Shown: in pieces, positions 8,977 through 16,382 of the stretch | How positions within the stretch are numbered: the stretch's first letter is position 1 | How the letters are laid out: each line of letters begins with the position of its first letter | Source: Chryseotalea sp. WA131a | GTDB taxonomy: Bacteria > Bacteroidota > Bacteroidia > Cytophagales > Cyclobacteriaceae | Assembly (NCBI GenBank): GCA_025370075.1 | Contig: CP073016.1 | Location: forward strand, 4,526,001 to 4,590,000 | Length of the DNA stretch: 64,000 nucleotides | Reading direction: 5' to 3' | Made by a program: the position numbers and the translations under genes | The notes under the pieces: generated by a model | Told to the model about the DNA's origin: nothing | The model's database searches: none | Seen by the model: only the letters and a program-made list of their open reading frames with translations

Positions 8977-9513
8977 ATGATACTACACCCTTGGCATGAG
9001 GCCCCCGTTGGCACCAATCCCCCTGAATTTGTAAATGGAATAATTGAAATATCCACCGGCATGCGCACCAAGTATGAAGTGGATAAAGAAACGGGTTTGC
9101 TGAAGTTGGATCGAATTTTATATTCGGCCGTATATTACCCAGCCAATTATGGATTTATTCCACAGACTTTGGGTGATGACAAAGATCCACTCGACATTAT
9201 GATTTTGTGTCGTGAGCCCATTCAACCTTTATGCTTAGTGCCAGCTCGTGTAATTGGTGTGATGCGCATGGTGGACCAAGGTTTGGCCGATGATAAAATT
9301 TTAGCGGTAGCCGAAAATGATGCCAACACCAAACACTTAAAAGACATCAGCGAATTGGCTACGCATTTTAAGTTAGAGTTGAAAGAGTTTTTTGAAAGCT
9401 ATAAGAAGCTCGAAAACAAAGTGGTGACCGTACCCGATTTTCAAGGGAAGGAAACTGCACAAATCATCATTCAAAGAGCAATTGAGTATTATAAATCAGA
9501 GTTAAAAAAGTAA
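8977..9513 (+). CDS. ppa: Inorganic pyrophosphatase, soluble family I
   Basis: Hydrolyses pyrophosphate to two phosphates in the cytoplasm and so pulls biosynthetic reactions forward. The family signature is clear: AVYYPANYGFIPQT near residue 50, then GDDKDPLDIMILC with the metal-binding aspartates, and ADDKILAVAENDA around residue 110. Length (178) fits bacterial family I enzymes. The stop codon overlaps the start of the next gene (TAATG), so the two are translationally linked although functionally unrelated. Confidence 0.96.
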   Translation: MILHPWHEAPVGTNPPEFVNGIIEISTGMRTKYEVDKETGLLKLDRILYSAVYYPANYGFIPQTLGDDKDPLDIMILCREPIQPLCLVPARVIGVMRMVDQGLADDKILAVAENDANTKHLKDISELATHFKLELKEFFESYKKLENKVVTVPDFQGKETAQIIIQRAIEYYKSELKK

Positions 9514-10499
9514 TGCCACCAAAGTCGTTTCTCATTATACAAACCGCATTTATTGGCGATGTTATTTTAGCCACTGCGTTGATTGAGAAATTGCATCAAC
9601 ACCATCCGCTAGCACAAATTGATTTTTTGATACGGAAAGGGAATGAAGGTTTATTAATCAATCATCCATATCTGCGCGAGGTCATAATCTTCGACAAGAA
9701 AAACAAGTACAGAAATCTACTCGCGCTGATCCGAAAAATTCGTAGCAATAAATATGACGAACTTATTAATGTGCAGCGCTTTGCGACAACGGGTATAATC
9801 ACAGGTTTTTCGAAGGCAAAACATAAAATTGGATTCAATAAAAATCCATTTTCTTTTTTGTTTAGTGAATCCGTTTCTCACGAAATTGTAAATGTTCATG
9901 AAATACTCAGAAATCAGAGATTAATTGCTTCAATTACTGATTCTGCCCCTTCCAAACCTAGGTTATACCCTTCTCATTCAGATGAGCAAGCAATAACACC
10001 CTATCTGGTTGACCTATTTTATTGCATTGCCCCTACATCGGTTTGGTTTACAAAGCAATGGCCTGCTGAAAAATGGATCGAACTCATTCAATCTGTAGAG
10101 CGACAAGTGCAAGCTATTTATTTATTGGGCGCACCCAACGATCATCATGTTTGCGAATCAATTCGCTTGGCCAGCGCAGCCAAGAACGTGGTGAACCTGG
10201 CAGGCAAATTAAGCTTTCTAGAATCGGCTGCGCTAATGAGTAAAGCCAAAATGAATTTTGTAAACGATTCAGCACCCATGCACTTGGCATCCGCTACTAA
10301 TGCTCCCGTCACGGCCATCTATTGCTCTACTATTCCTGAATTTGGGTTTGGACCACTTTCCGATGAAGCGTATGTTGTACAAACCGAAGACGAGGAGCTC
10401 GCTTGCCGCCCTTGCGGGTTGCATGGATTCAAAGACTGTCCGAAAGGACATTTTAAGTGTGCGTATTCGATTGATGTGAAGACTGTATTAAGGAACTAA
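9513..10499 (+). CDS. Family 9 glycosyltransferase (heptosyltransferase-like)
   Basis: A cytoplasmic or membrane-associated sugar transferase of the ADP-heptose:LPS heptosyltransferase family, expected to act in lipopolysaccharide core or other glycan assembly. Visible features are FLIIQTAFIGDVILATALIEKLHQHHP at the N-terminus, PTSVWFTKQWPAEKW in the middle, and the sugar-nucleotide region LAGKLSFLESAALMSKAKMNFVNDSAPMHLASA. The C-terminal CRPCGLHGFKDCPKGHFKC carries a cysteine cluster common in the family. Start overlaps the ppa stop. Exact donor and acceptor cannot be told. Confidence 0.88.
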   Translation: MPPKSFLIIQTAFIGDVILATALIEKLHQHHPLAQIDFLIRKGNEGLLINHPYLREVIIFDKKNKYRNLLALIRKIRSNKYDELINVQRFATTGIITGFSKAKHKIGFNKNPFSFLFSESVSHEIVNVHEILRNQRLIASITDSAPSKPRLYPSHSDEQAITPYLVDLFYCIAPTSVWFTKQWPAEKWIELIQSVERQVQAIYLLGAPNDHHVCESIRLASAAKNVVNLAGKLSFLESAALMSKAKMNFVNDSAPMHLASATNAPVTAIYCSTIPEFGFGPLSDEAYVVQTEDEELACRPCGLHGFKDCPKGHFKCAYSIDVKTVLRN

Positions 10500-10501
10500 A
10501 C

Positions 10502-10531
10502 AAAAAAGCCCCGATGTTTCCATCAAGGCTT
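10502..10531 (-). terminator. Rho-independent terminator for the minus-strand sigma operon
   Basis: An 11-bp stem (AAGCCTTGATG with CATCGGGGCTT on the minus strand, including two G-U pairs) around a GAAA tetraloop is followed by six T on the minus strand. It lies 18 bp past the stop of the minus-strand gene and also sits just after the glycosyltransferase stop. Confidence 0.75.
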
Positions 10532-10548
10532 CTTCGAAGTTCTTACGA

Positions 10549-11838
10549 TCACTGCAGTTCTCCTTTCTTCTCCGTTATTTTTTCCAGCGCGGATTCTTTG
10601 GATAGTTTTCCGTTCGAGTAATCTTTCAATACGCTGTACTTTATAGCGTACTCCACCCACGTTGGAATAGCGCAACCTTTACATCGCGTGAGCTTGATGT
10701 TGAAAATAACGCTCTCTTCGTCTTTCAAACTTTTCAGCGTGCGGCCGTATTCTAAAATATCTTCCTTAATGCTTTTGGTAAAGACTGGATACATCTCTTT
10801 CACTTTTTTGTCCCGGGTTTCAGGATCCACCCGTTCATTTCCGAGCGTTGGCATCACAAAATCCCCATAGATATCTTGATTGGTTGAGTACACCTGCAGG
10901 TAGTAAATCACCCCGTAATCTTTCAATCGCTCGTAATACGTATTCTCTTGTGTGAAATAAGTTTTTGATAAATCACTTCGGTATAATCGGTTGAAAATAC
11001 TTGTGAGCAACTCTAAATCGGGATGCAGTTCGTTCTCGCTTTCGGTATTGATAACCTTCAGTTTGCCCATCAATTGGGCACGACTGATTTTACCTTGGCG
11101 GAATTGTGCAATGTCTGATTTTAATCCTTCTACTGATAAATAAGGATTACGACTCTGGAGATTGTACACCCCAAACCAATTTTGATTTCCTTCGCCACGG
11201 TTGGTGATGATGATCCGTTCATTGGGTGCCAATTGACTGATTAAATCACCATAATCAGTAATAAATTCTTTCGCTGCGTTAAGCATTTTATTGATGGATT
11301 GATCTTGAATGCTGTCTTGGTTTTGCACGCGTGCGCGTGCCTTACCGATGCGTGATTGACCATTTACAATCACATCGTTTTTTCTTTGTTGGTCATTTTT
11401 TAATCGATCGGCATTGGCGCGAGCTTTGGCTATTTCTTCTTCTGAAGCCTTATTTCCGCTGCCATTGCGGTAAACCACTTTTCCATTGGTGGAGCCGACA
11501 TTATTGCTATACGACCCAGGCCCTTCTTCTTCCCACTCTTCACCCCAAGTGGTGATGGTCATTGGCTCGGAAGCCCAGCTCTGGACAAAGAAATTATTGC
11601 TTATCTCTGAGGGCAACTGAAAGGTAACTCCATACCCAGGTCGATAGTTTCCGTGCACTTCCATTGGGAAAAATGAGCGCTTGTCAAACTGTTGCTTGAG
11701 CAACGTGCTCAAAATATTTTCTGCCACTTCAATATCGCGCTGCATGCGCTCTTCATCTACTTTGCCTTGCGCAAAACTACTTCCCACCATTACGGCCATC
11801 ATGGCCACCACCATCAAAATTCTCTCTATCATTTTCAT
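10549..11838 (-). CDS. Exported protein of unknown function, third gene of a sigma/anti-sigma operon
   Basis: I do not recognise a named family. A signal peptide (MKMIERILMVVAMMAVMVGSSFAQ) predicts export to the periplasm. The mature part is mostly soluble and mixed charged, with EVAENILSTLLKQQFDKRS near the N-terminus, a VEGLKSDIAQFRQGKISRAQLMGKL helix, and a late CKGCAIPTWVEYAIKYSVLKDYSNGKLS segment with two cysteines. It is the last gene after an ECF sigma factor and a membrane-bound anti-sigma factor on the same strand, 85 bp behind the latter. It is therefore probably part of that regulon or a sensor partner, which is inference from position. Confidence 0.75.
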   Translation of the reverse strand: MKMIERILMVVAMMAVMVGSSFAQGKVDEERMQRDIEVAENILSTLLKQQFDKRSFFPMEVHGNYRPGYGVTFQLPSEISNNFFVQSWASEPMTITTWGEEWEEEGPGSYSNNVGSTNGKVVYRNGSGNKASEEEIAKARANADRLKNDQQRKNDVIVNGQSRIGKARARVQNQDSIQDQSINKMLNAAKEFITDYGDLISQLAPNERIIITNRGEGNQNWFGVYNLQSRNPYLSVEGLKSDIAQFRQGKISRAQLMGKLKVINTESENELHPDLELLTSIFNRLYRSDLSKTYFTQENTYYERLKDYGVIYYLQVYSTNQDIYGDFVMPTLGNERVDPETRDKKVKEMYPVFTKSIKEDILEYGRTLKSLKDEESVIFNIKLTRCKGCAIPTWVEYAIKYSVLKDYSNGKLSKESALEKITEKKGELQ

Positions 11839-11923
11839 ATTTTCAACGTTTAAACTTTCCTACTTAAATCTTTTCTTGTTTATCCTCCGTAGCTTCAGCG
11901 AAGGAGGACCGCCTCCTTTTCAA

Positions 11924-12766
11924 TCAATAACTATTTTTATTCTTCCCTCCAGGATTTGAAATAATACTCGCCAATATCTGTTCTGTCTCTTGCTTGAATA
12001 AATCCGTATTTTTCTCCAAGCTAGTTACGCGCGTTTGCACCATCATCAAATCTTGTTTGCGTTGTTCTTTTAAATAACCTGAGAAATCGGCCAGCAAACT
12101 TTCCATGTACTTCTTTTGGTCGGTGCTGGAGAGTTGAAAATAATCTTTCATCAATTTCAAATTCTCATTTTGCAAGCTGGCCACAAACCCACGCACTTCT
12201 TCTTGCGTTGCCTGCGAAGCTGTCTTCATCAACCCATCAATCCGTTTGGAGTTCATGTCCAGATTATTTGCAATACTGCGACTGAGTTTTTGTTGCTCCT
12301 CATTCCAACTGGCCTCTAATACTTCATTGTTTTTTGATAACGAACTTTCGATCATGGCCTGCACTTTTTCTTCTGTTACCGAAGGCATTACGTTTGCCAC
12401 ATTGGGTATTTCTTTCTTTCCGCCAAAGCTGATTTTCAATTCACCATTTTGGTAATTGATTTCTGTGCCTAACAATCGTCCTGCAACCATAATAAATAAC
12501 AGTGATGCAGCAATGCTCAATGCCATACGAAAGTAACCCGTTTGCCACAGGGGTTTTGCATTGTCATCTCCCATAAAAATTGGCGGAGCAATGACCTCTT
12601 TGTTTTGAATCTGGCCCATCAGTTCGCGAACGTTGCCAAACCCTTGCAGCTTTGCCAATACCTCGGGATTTTGTTGCAAATACGTTTGCACTTTTTCAGC
12701 TTCCGTTGCCTGTAACTCACCATACAGGTAAGCCATCAGCGTTGCTTCATCTGGTTTATAGTTCAT
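11924..12766 (-). CDS. Membrane-anchored anti-sigma factor
   Basis: The N-terminus (MNYKPDEATLMAYLYGELQATEAEKVQTYLQQNPEVLAKLQ) looks like an anti-sigma helical domain, although the zinc ligands of the classical ZAS domain are absent. One membrane helix follows at about residues 80-98 (FRMALSIAASLLFIMVAGRLL). The rest is a long, Gln/Asn/Lys-rich helical region, likely coiled coil, expected in the periplasm. It should hold the upstream sigma factor at the membrane. I use the ATG at 12766, which overlaps the sigma gene by 11 bp, a spacing typical of sigma/anti-sigma pairs; a TTG two codons earlier is the alternative. Confidence 0.75.
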   Translation of the reverse strand: MNYKPDEATLMAYLYGELQATEAEKVQTYLQQNPEVLAKLQGFGNVRELMGQIQNKEVIAPPIFMGDDNAKPLWQTGYFRMALSIAASLLFIMVAGRLLGTEINYQNGELKISFGGKKEIPNVANVMPSVTEEKVQAMIESSLSKNNEVLEASWNEEQQKLSRSIANNLDMNSKRIDGLMKTASQATQEEVRGFVASLQNENLKLMKDYFQLSSTDQKKYMESLLADFSGYLKEQRKQDLMMVQTRVTSLEKNTDLFKQETEQILASIISNPGGKNKNSY

Positions 12767-13358
12767 ACCCAATTGTTTCTTTCGTAATATTTTTTCGTTC
12801 CAAAATCTTTTTCAACCCCTCCAACCCATAATACATTCTGGACTTTACCGTGTTCTCCGAAATGTTCAGTGTCTCAGCTATCTCCCGAAACTTCAACCCC
12901 TCGTACTCTTTCATAATCACTACCTCGCGTTGCTCCACACTCAGTTCCAGTAGGCAGTCTTGCAACAAATCCGACAGCTCTGATTGCCGCAGTTGCCGTT
13001 CCGGATTTTCGCTGCGGTGATGGCTTTCTTCCCACCGGTAACTTTCTTCCCCTTCGCCCGGCCGCAAGTCGTGTAGCGACATCGCGCGAGTGGCCTTTTT
13101 CTTGCGTGCTTCTTCGCGGCAGTAGTTTACGGCAATGGTGTATATCCAACTCTTAAACCTGCCCACCTCTTGCAAGCCCGCAATGTTTTTGTGCATGCTG
13201 ATAAACGTCTTCTGCGATACCTCCATGGCCAAATCGTGGTCGAAAAAGAATTTATAGGCAAAGTTGTAAATCCGTTTGTACCACAGTTGCACCAGCTTGC
13301 CCTGGGCATTCTTATCCCCTTCACGGGCCCGTGTAATGAGGGAGTCCGAATGCATCAT
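12756..13358 (-). CDS. ECF-type RNA polymerase sigma factor
   Basis: Directs RNA polymerase to its own promoter set. Region 2 is seen in IYNFAYKFFFDHDLAMEVSQKTFISMHKNI and FKSWIYTIAVNYCREEARKKK. Region 4 is seen in LLELSVEQREVVIMKEYEGLKFREIAETLNISENTVKSRMYYGLEGLKKIL, with its helix-turn-helix. The open frame extends upstream to 13484, but the ATG pair at 13353-13358 gives MMHSDSLITRAREGDKNAQ and a normal 200 residues, so I start there. The next gene overlaps by 11 bp and encodes the anti-sigma factor. Confidence 0.92.
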   Translation of the reverse strand: MMHSDSLITRAREGDKNAQGKLVQLWYKRIYNFAYKFFFDHDLAMEVSQKTFISMHKNIAGLQEVGRFKSWIYTIAVNYCREEARKKKATRAMSLHDLRPGEGEESYRWEESHHRSENPERQLRQSELSDLLQDCLLELSVEQREVVIMKEYEGLKFREIAETLNISENTVKSRMYYGLEGLKKILERKNITKETIGYEL

Positions 13359-13649
13359 AGCGATATCCAGTAGAGTTTCAGCCAAGGGTTTGAGCGTTTC
13401 TGCGGTTAAGATGGGTAATGAAGGTAAAAAGTTTTGCGGGAAAGAGGAAATATTAGTTTTTTGAGTGGCCTTTCGCGCCCACACGCGAACTCATTGCAAG
13501 CTCAATCAGGCGATTCGCTCATACTCCTCGTGCCCACGCACATAAGAGATTGTGAGTTAAGAATGTGATTTTGTAGATCTGGAAGTTTTATAAGCACAAT
13601 TGTTGTGAGCAAGTTTGCCAGACAATTTACTAGACAAAAAAAATACAAT

Positions 13650-13677
13650 ATGAAACTATTGACCTTACTAGCATTAA
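13650..13677 (+). pseudogene. Beheaded gene: signal-peptide start cut off by an IS end
   Basis: An ATG at 13650 begins MKLLTLLAL, a good start of a signal peptide. The frame then runs straight into the IS-end remnant at 13678, directly after a TTAA target. Nothing after the remnant (13829 onward) resembles the continuation of an exported protein. I infer that an IS inserted in an exported-protein gene and that the rest was later deleted. Nine codons are too few to name the gene. Confidence 0.4.
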
Positions 13678-13828
13678 GGGCATCTCTAAAAACCTGTTTT
13701 AATTTTTTTTTATGTTCTAGTTTATCAAATTTTTTCTTTGCAATCTTAAAAAGTAGCGATTAAGTACTCGTTTGACTTTTTCTTGTCATCCTTGGCAGGA
13801 TGATGATTGCCCGTTTGGTCAAACTATC
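13678..13828 (-). mobile_element. Solo end (about 150 bp) of the IS5-family element also present at 55781-57032
   Basis: Starting with GGGCATCTCTAAAAACC directly after TTAA, this stretch matches the reverse complement of the non-coding right end of the complete element (56883-57032), including the CCTTGGCAGGATGATGATTG segment, with scattered mismatches. Homology stops almost exactly where the transposase gene would begin, so no coding part is left. The other end is not recognisable. It is an IS scar or MITE-like derivative in the opposite orientation. From 13829 to 13983 I see no gene. Confidence 0.8.
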
Positions 13829-13983
13829 TTACTGTTCAAAAAAGCCATTTCTAGCTTTTAGGGCATTTCCACAGCCTATTCTACTCAGGTGATTAGTCCA
13901 TTTTACTTTGGCCCAGTCTAATCTTTAGGTGAGAAATGACACAAAATCCTATTTTTTGGATTTTTTTTGATAAAAATTGTAAA

Positions 13984-14030
13984 AAAGTGGTGTAAAGTGG
14001 TGTAAAGTGGTAGAAATTTCCTTACGTTTG
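13984..14030 (+). promoter_or_regulatory. mraZ promoter with tandem MraZ-type operator boxes
   Basis: Three AAAGTGG boxes at 13984-13990, 13994-14000 and 14004-14010 are separated by TGT spacers, giving an exact 10-bp period. They are followed by TACGTTTG at 14023-14030, a perfect TAnnTTTG promoter box, 29 bp before the mraZ ATG. MraZ in mycoplasmas is known to bind AAAGTG-type repeats with 3-nt spacers, and in E. coli TGGG repeats. The boxes occupy the place of the upstream promoter element, which suggests MraZ represses its own operon; that is inference. Confidence 0.75.
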
Positions 14031-14059
14031 TTTAGGAGAAATAGACAACCACTACAGTC

Positions 14060-14509
14060 ATGACTTTCTTCACCAGCGAATACGAAAGTAAACTTGATGC
14101 CAAGGGCAGATTGGTGCTGCCGTCACGGATTAAGGCTCAGCTACCCGCTTCAGACGGGGACGTGCAAGAGCTTGTCATCCGCAGAGGCTTTGAGCCATGC
14201 TTGATTATGTATCCGATGGTGGAGTTCAAAAAAGTATTCTCAAAAATTTCAAGTCTCAATGAGTTCAACGAAGAGTACCGCAAACTCCAGCGCAACTTTT
14301 TGTCGGGGGTAGTTACAGTAGAGTTAGATGGCAATGGCCGCTTCCTCATCCCCAAGAACATGCTGACCTACGCGAAGATTGAAAAAGATGCGATGCTGGT
14401 TGGTACAGGAACCAAAGTTGAGATTTGGAACCCTACCCATTATGAGAAGCACATTATCCAAGACCAAAGTGAGTTGTCGAAGTTGGCAGAGAAGTTTTTG
14501 AATGAGTAA
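14060..14509 (+). CDS. mraZ: Transcriptional regulator MraZ
   Basis: The first gene of the division and cell wall cluster, encoding a ring-forming DNA-binding protein that controls the cluster's own promoter. Two AbrB-like halves are visible, each with the DxxGR signature: ESKLDAKGRLVLPSR near residue 10 and VELDGNGRFLIPKNM near residue 90. Length (149) is normal. The upstream AAAGTGG boxes are its likely target. A four-helix-bundle gene, not part of the usual cluster, is inserted between it and rsmH. Confidence 0.95.
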   Translation: MTFFTSEYESKLDAKGRLVLPSRIKAQLPASDGDVQELVIRRGFEPCLIMYPMVEFKKVFSKISSLNEFNEEYRKLQRNFLSGVVTVELDGNGRFLIPKNMLTYAKIEKDAMLVGTGTKVEIWNPTHYEKHIIQDQSELSKLAEKFLNE

Positions 14510-14587
14510 AAATAGCTTCGAGCTATGAGTTGTGAGTTTTCGAGTTTCCTTTCACAAATCATGAGTTGGTAGTCGAGCTTTTAACAG

Positions 14588-14944
14588 ATGAAGAACTTTA
14601 AGAAACTGAAGATATGGCAAAAGGGGATGGAACTAGTGATATCGGTTTACAAGCTGGCCGACCAATTGCCGAGGGAGGAGAAATATGGATTACGAAGTCA
14701 GATGACTAGCGCGGTGATTTCAATTCCATCGAACATAGCGGAAGGCAGTTCGAGAACCAGTAAAAAAGATTATGTGAGATTTTTGGAGTATTCACTTGGG
14801 TCAACCTACGAATTGGAGACGCAAGTGGCTGCGATTGAAATGTTAAACTTCGGAGAAAAGGAATTGACGGAGTTGATTCTTAATCAAATAGACGAGGAGC
14901 AGAAGATGCTTCAAAGCTTCATTACAACGGTAGGAAGCTCATGA
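14588..14944 (+). CDS. Four helix bundle protein (S23/IVP family)
   Basis: A small helical protein of the family first found as open frames in intervening sequences of 23S rRNA genes and abundant in Bacteroidota. It has the diagnostic opening KKLKIWQKGMELVISVYKLA, the central SQMTSAVISIPSNIAEGSSR, and RFLEYSLGSTYELETQVAAI; length 118 is typical. Its function is unknown; a role in binding RNA has been proposed from structure. It sits between mraZ and rsmH, where this gene does not normally occur, and is flanked on both sides by degenerate repeat words (14513-14585 and 14950-14990), which suggests it arrived as a unit. Confidence 0.9.
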   Translation: MKNFKKLKIWQKGMELVISVYKLADQLPREEKYGLRSQMTSAVISIPSNIAEGSSRTSKKDYVRFLEYSLGSTYELETQVAAIEMLNFGEKELTELILNQIDEEQKMLQSFITTVGSS

Positions 14945-14990
14945 ATGGTGACCAGCTAGCTCGCAACTCGCAACTAAAAACTTGCAGCTA

Positions 14991-15890
14991 ATGTACCACA
15001 AACCCGTCATGCTCAGTGAGTGCCTCGAGGGTCTCAACATCAAACCCGATGGCATCTATGTAGATGTAACATTTGGTGGAGGTGGACATAGTTTAAAGAT
15101 TTTAGAGCAATTGCGGGAAGGAAGATTGATTGCCTTCGACCAAGACGAGGATGCGAAGAATCAGGCAGAGAATATTCAGAGTCGTTCTTTTACATTTTGT
15201 CAGGCAAATTTCAGGCATATGAAACAGTACCTGAAGCTGAATGGGGTAAGCAAAGTAGATGGTGTGCTGGCCGATTTAGGTGTTTCATCGCACCAGATTG
15301 ATTCGGCCGAGCGCGGTTTTTCAACCCGATTTGATGGGCCACTTGATATGCGGATGGACAAGAAATGCAAGTTGACAGCAGCCAAAGTGCTGAACGACTA
15401 TCCCGAAGAGAAGCTGCACAAGATATTGGGCATGTATGGTGAAGTGAAGAATGCCAAAACGTTGGCACACGCCATGGTGCAGCAACGAAGTGTAAAGAAA
15501 TTTGAAAGGAATAAGGAATTGGTGGATTTGCTACAGACGGTAGCACCACGCGGAAAGGAATTTAAATATTTCGCCCAGGTGTTTCAAGCACTGCGCATCG
15601 AAGTGAATGAAGAGATGCAAGCGCTGGAAGATTTTTTGCACCAATGTGGCGAGGTATTAAATATAGATGGACGGTTGGTGGTAATGAGTTACCATTCGCT
15701 GGAAGACAGACTGGTGAAGAACTACATTAACACAGGCAAGATGTTCGGTGAAGTAGAGAAAGATTTTTATGGGAACAAATTGAAACCCTTTGAAGCGGTG
15801 AACCGCAAACCAGTAGAAGCGACAGAGGAGGAAGTGAAAGAAAACAACCGAGCGAGAAGTGCGAAGTTGAGAATCGCTGAGAGAATATAG
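14991..15890 (+). CDS. rsmH: 16S rRNA m4C1402 methyltransferase RsmH (MraW)
   Basis: Transfers a methyl group from S-adenosylmethionine to N4 of C1402 in the 16S rRNA decoding centre. The SAM-binding glycine loop is VDVTFGGGGHS; further family motifs are GVLADLGVSSHQIDSAERGFSTRFDGPLDMRMD and VVMSYHSLEDRLVKNY. The frame also allows a TTG three codons upstream, but ATG at 14991 gives the conserved MYHKPVMLSECL start and 299 residues. It belongs to the dcw cluster. Confidence 0.96.
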   Translation: MYHKPVMLSECLEGLNIKPDGIYVDVTFGGGGHSLKILEQLREGRLIAFDQDEDAKNQAENIQSRSFTFCQANFRHMKQYLKLNGVSKVDGVLADLGVSSHQIDSAERGFSTRFDGPLDMRMDKKCKLTAAKVLNDYPEEKLHKILGMYGEVKNAKTLAHAMVQQRSVKKFERNKELVDLLQTVAPRGKEFKYFAQVFQALRIEVNEEMQALEDFLHQCGEVLNIDGRLVVMSYHSLEDRLVKNYINTGKMFGEVEKDFYGNKLKPFEAVNRKPVEATEEEVKENNRARSAKLRIAERI

Positions 15891-15942
15891 TTGTTGGTTA
15901 GTAGGTGTTCGTTAGTCGCGAACAACGAATAACAAACAACTA
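15888..15942. repeat. Imperfect inverted repeat between rsmH and ftsL
   Basis: TAGTTGTT at the left and AACAACTA at the right, with further partly matching segments (TGTTCG/CGAACA) inside, can fold into one long imperfect hairpin around a CGCG centre. It fills nearly the whole gap between the two genes and has no T-run, so it is probably not a terminator. Confidence 0.5.
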
Positions 15943-15956
15943 AAAACGAAAAAGAA

Positions 15957-16382
15957 ATGGAAAACAAATTCAGGATTGAGCCACCGCAAAAAACAAACGA
16001 AATGCGGGTGAAGCCACAGGCGAAAGCAGGTAAGGGCACGAGCCCTGACGGTACCGTCAGGGCGAGTGTGTTTTCTGTATTGGAGAAGCGTTTAAAATTA
16101 GAAAGCTATTTTGAAGAAGGGTTTCCGGTTCAATACCTACCTAAGATTTTGTTTGTAGTTTTTTTGAGCCTCGTGTACATCAGCAACACACATTATGCAG
16201 AGAAAACCATTCGGCAAATTGATAAGTCACAAACCGAAGTTGAAGATTTGCGTGCTGACTTTACCACGTTGAAATCAGACGTGATGTTTGCCAGTAAACA
16301 GAGTGAAGTGGCGAGAAGGGTAAAAGCAATTGGATTGAAGGAAAGTCTAAGGCCACCGTACAAAATTGTTGTGAACGATTGA
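15957..16382 (+). CDS. ftsL: FtsL-like cell division protein
   Basis: A short bitopic membrane protein in the position of FtsL, expected to link FtsI/FtsW activation to the divisome. The cytoplasmic N-terminus is about 60 residues, one membrane helix lies near residues 62-78 (ILFVVFLSLVYISNTHY), and a periplasmic heptad region follows (IDKSQTEVEDLRADFTTLKSDVMFASK). The C-terminal VARRVKAIGLKESLRPPYKI is conserved in Bacteroidota. An odd feature is a perfect 22-bp palindrome at 16042-16063 inside the cytoplasmic part, encoding SPDGTVRA. Its stop overlaps the start of ftsI by 4 bp. Confidence 0.85.
   Translation: MENKFRIEPPQKTNEMRVKPQAKAGKGTSPDGTVRASVFSVLEKRLKLESYFEEGFPVQYLPKILFVVFLSLVYISNTHYAEKTIRQIDKSQTEVEDLRADFTTLKSDVMFASKQSEVARRVKAIGLKESLRPPYKIVVND
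16042..16063. repeat. Perfect 22-bp palindrome inside ftsL
   Basis: GCCCTGACGGT and its exact reverse complement ACCGTCAGGGC abut with no loop. The sequence is much more G+C-rich than the surrounding gene, and it sits in a linker before the membrane helix. This suggests a palindromic repeat element inserted in frame. Confidence 0.75.

Noticed and set aside
13829..13875. Second terminal repeat of the IS remnant (CTTTTAGGGCATTTCC)
   Set aside because: Only a loose match to the IS left end and no TTAA border; not enough to call a complete MITE.
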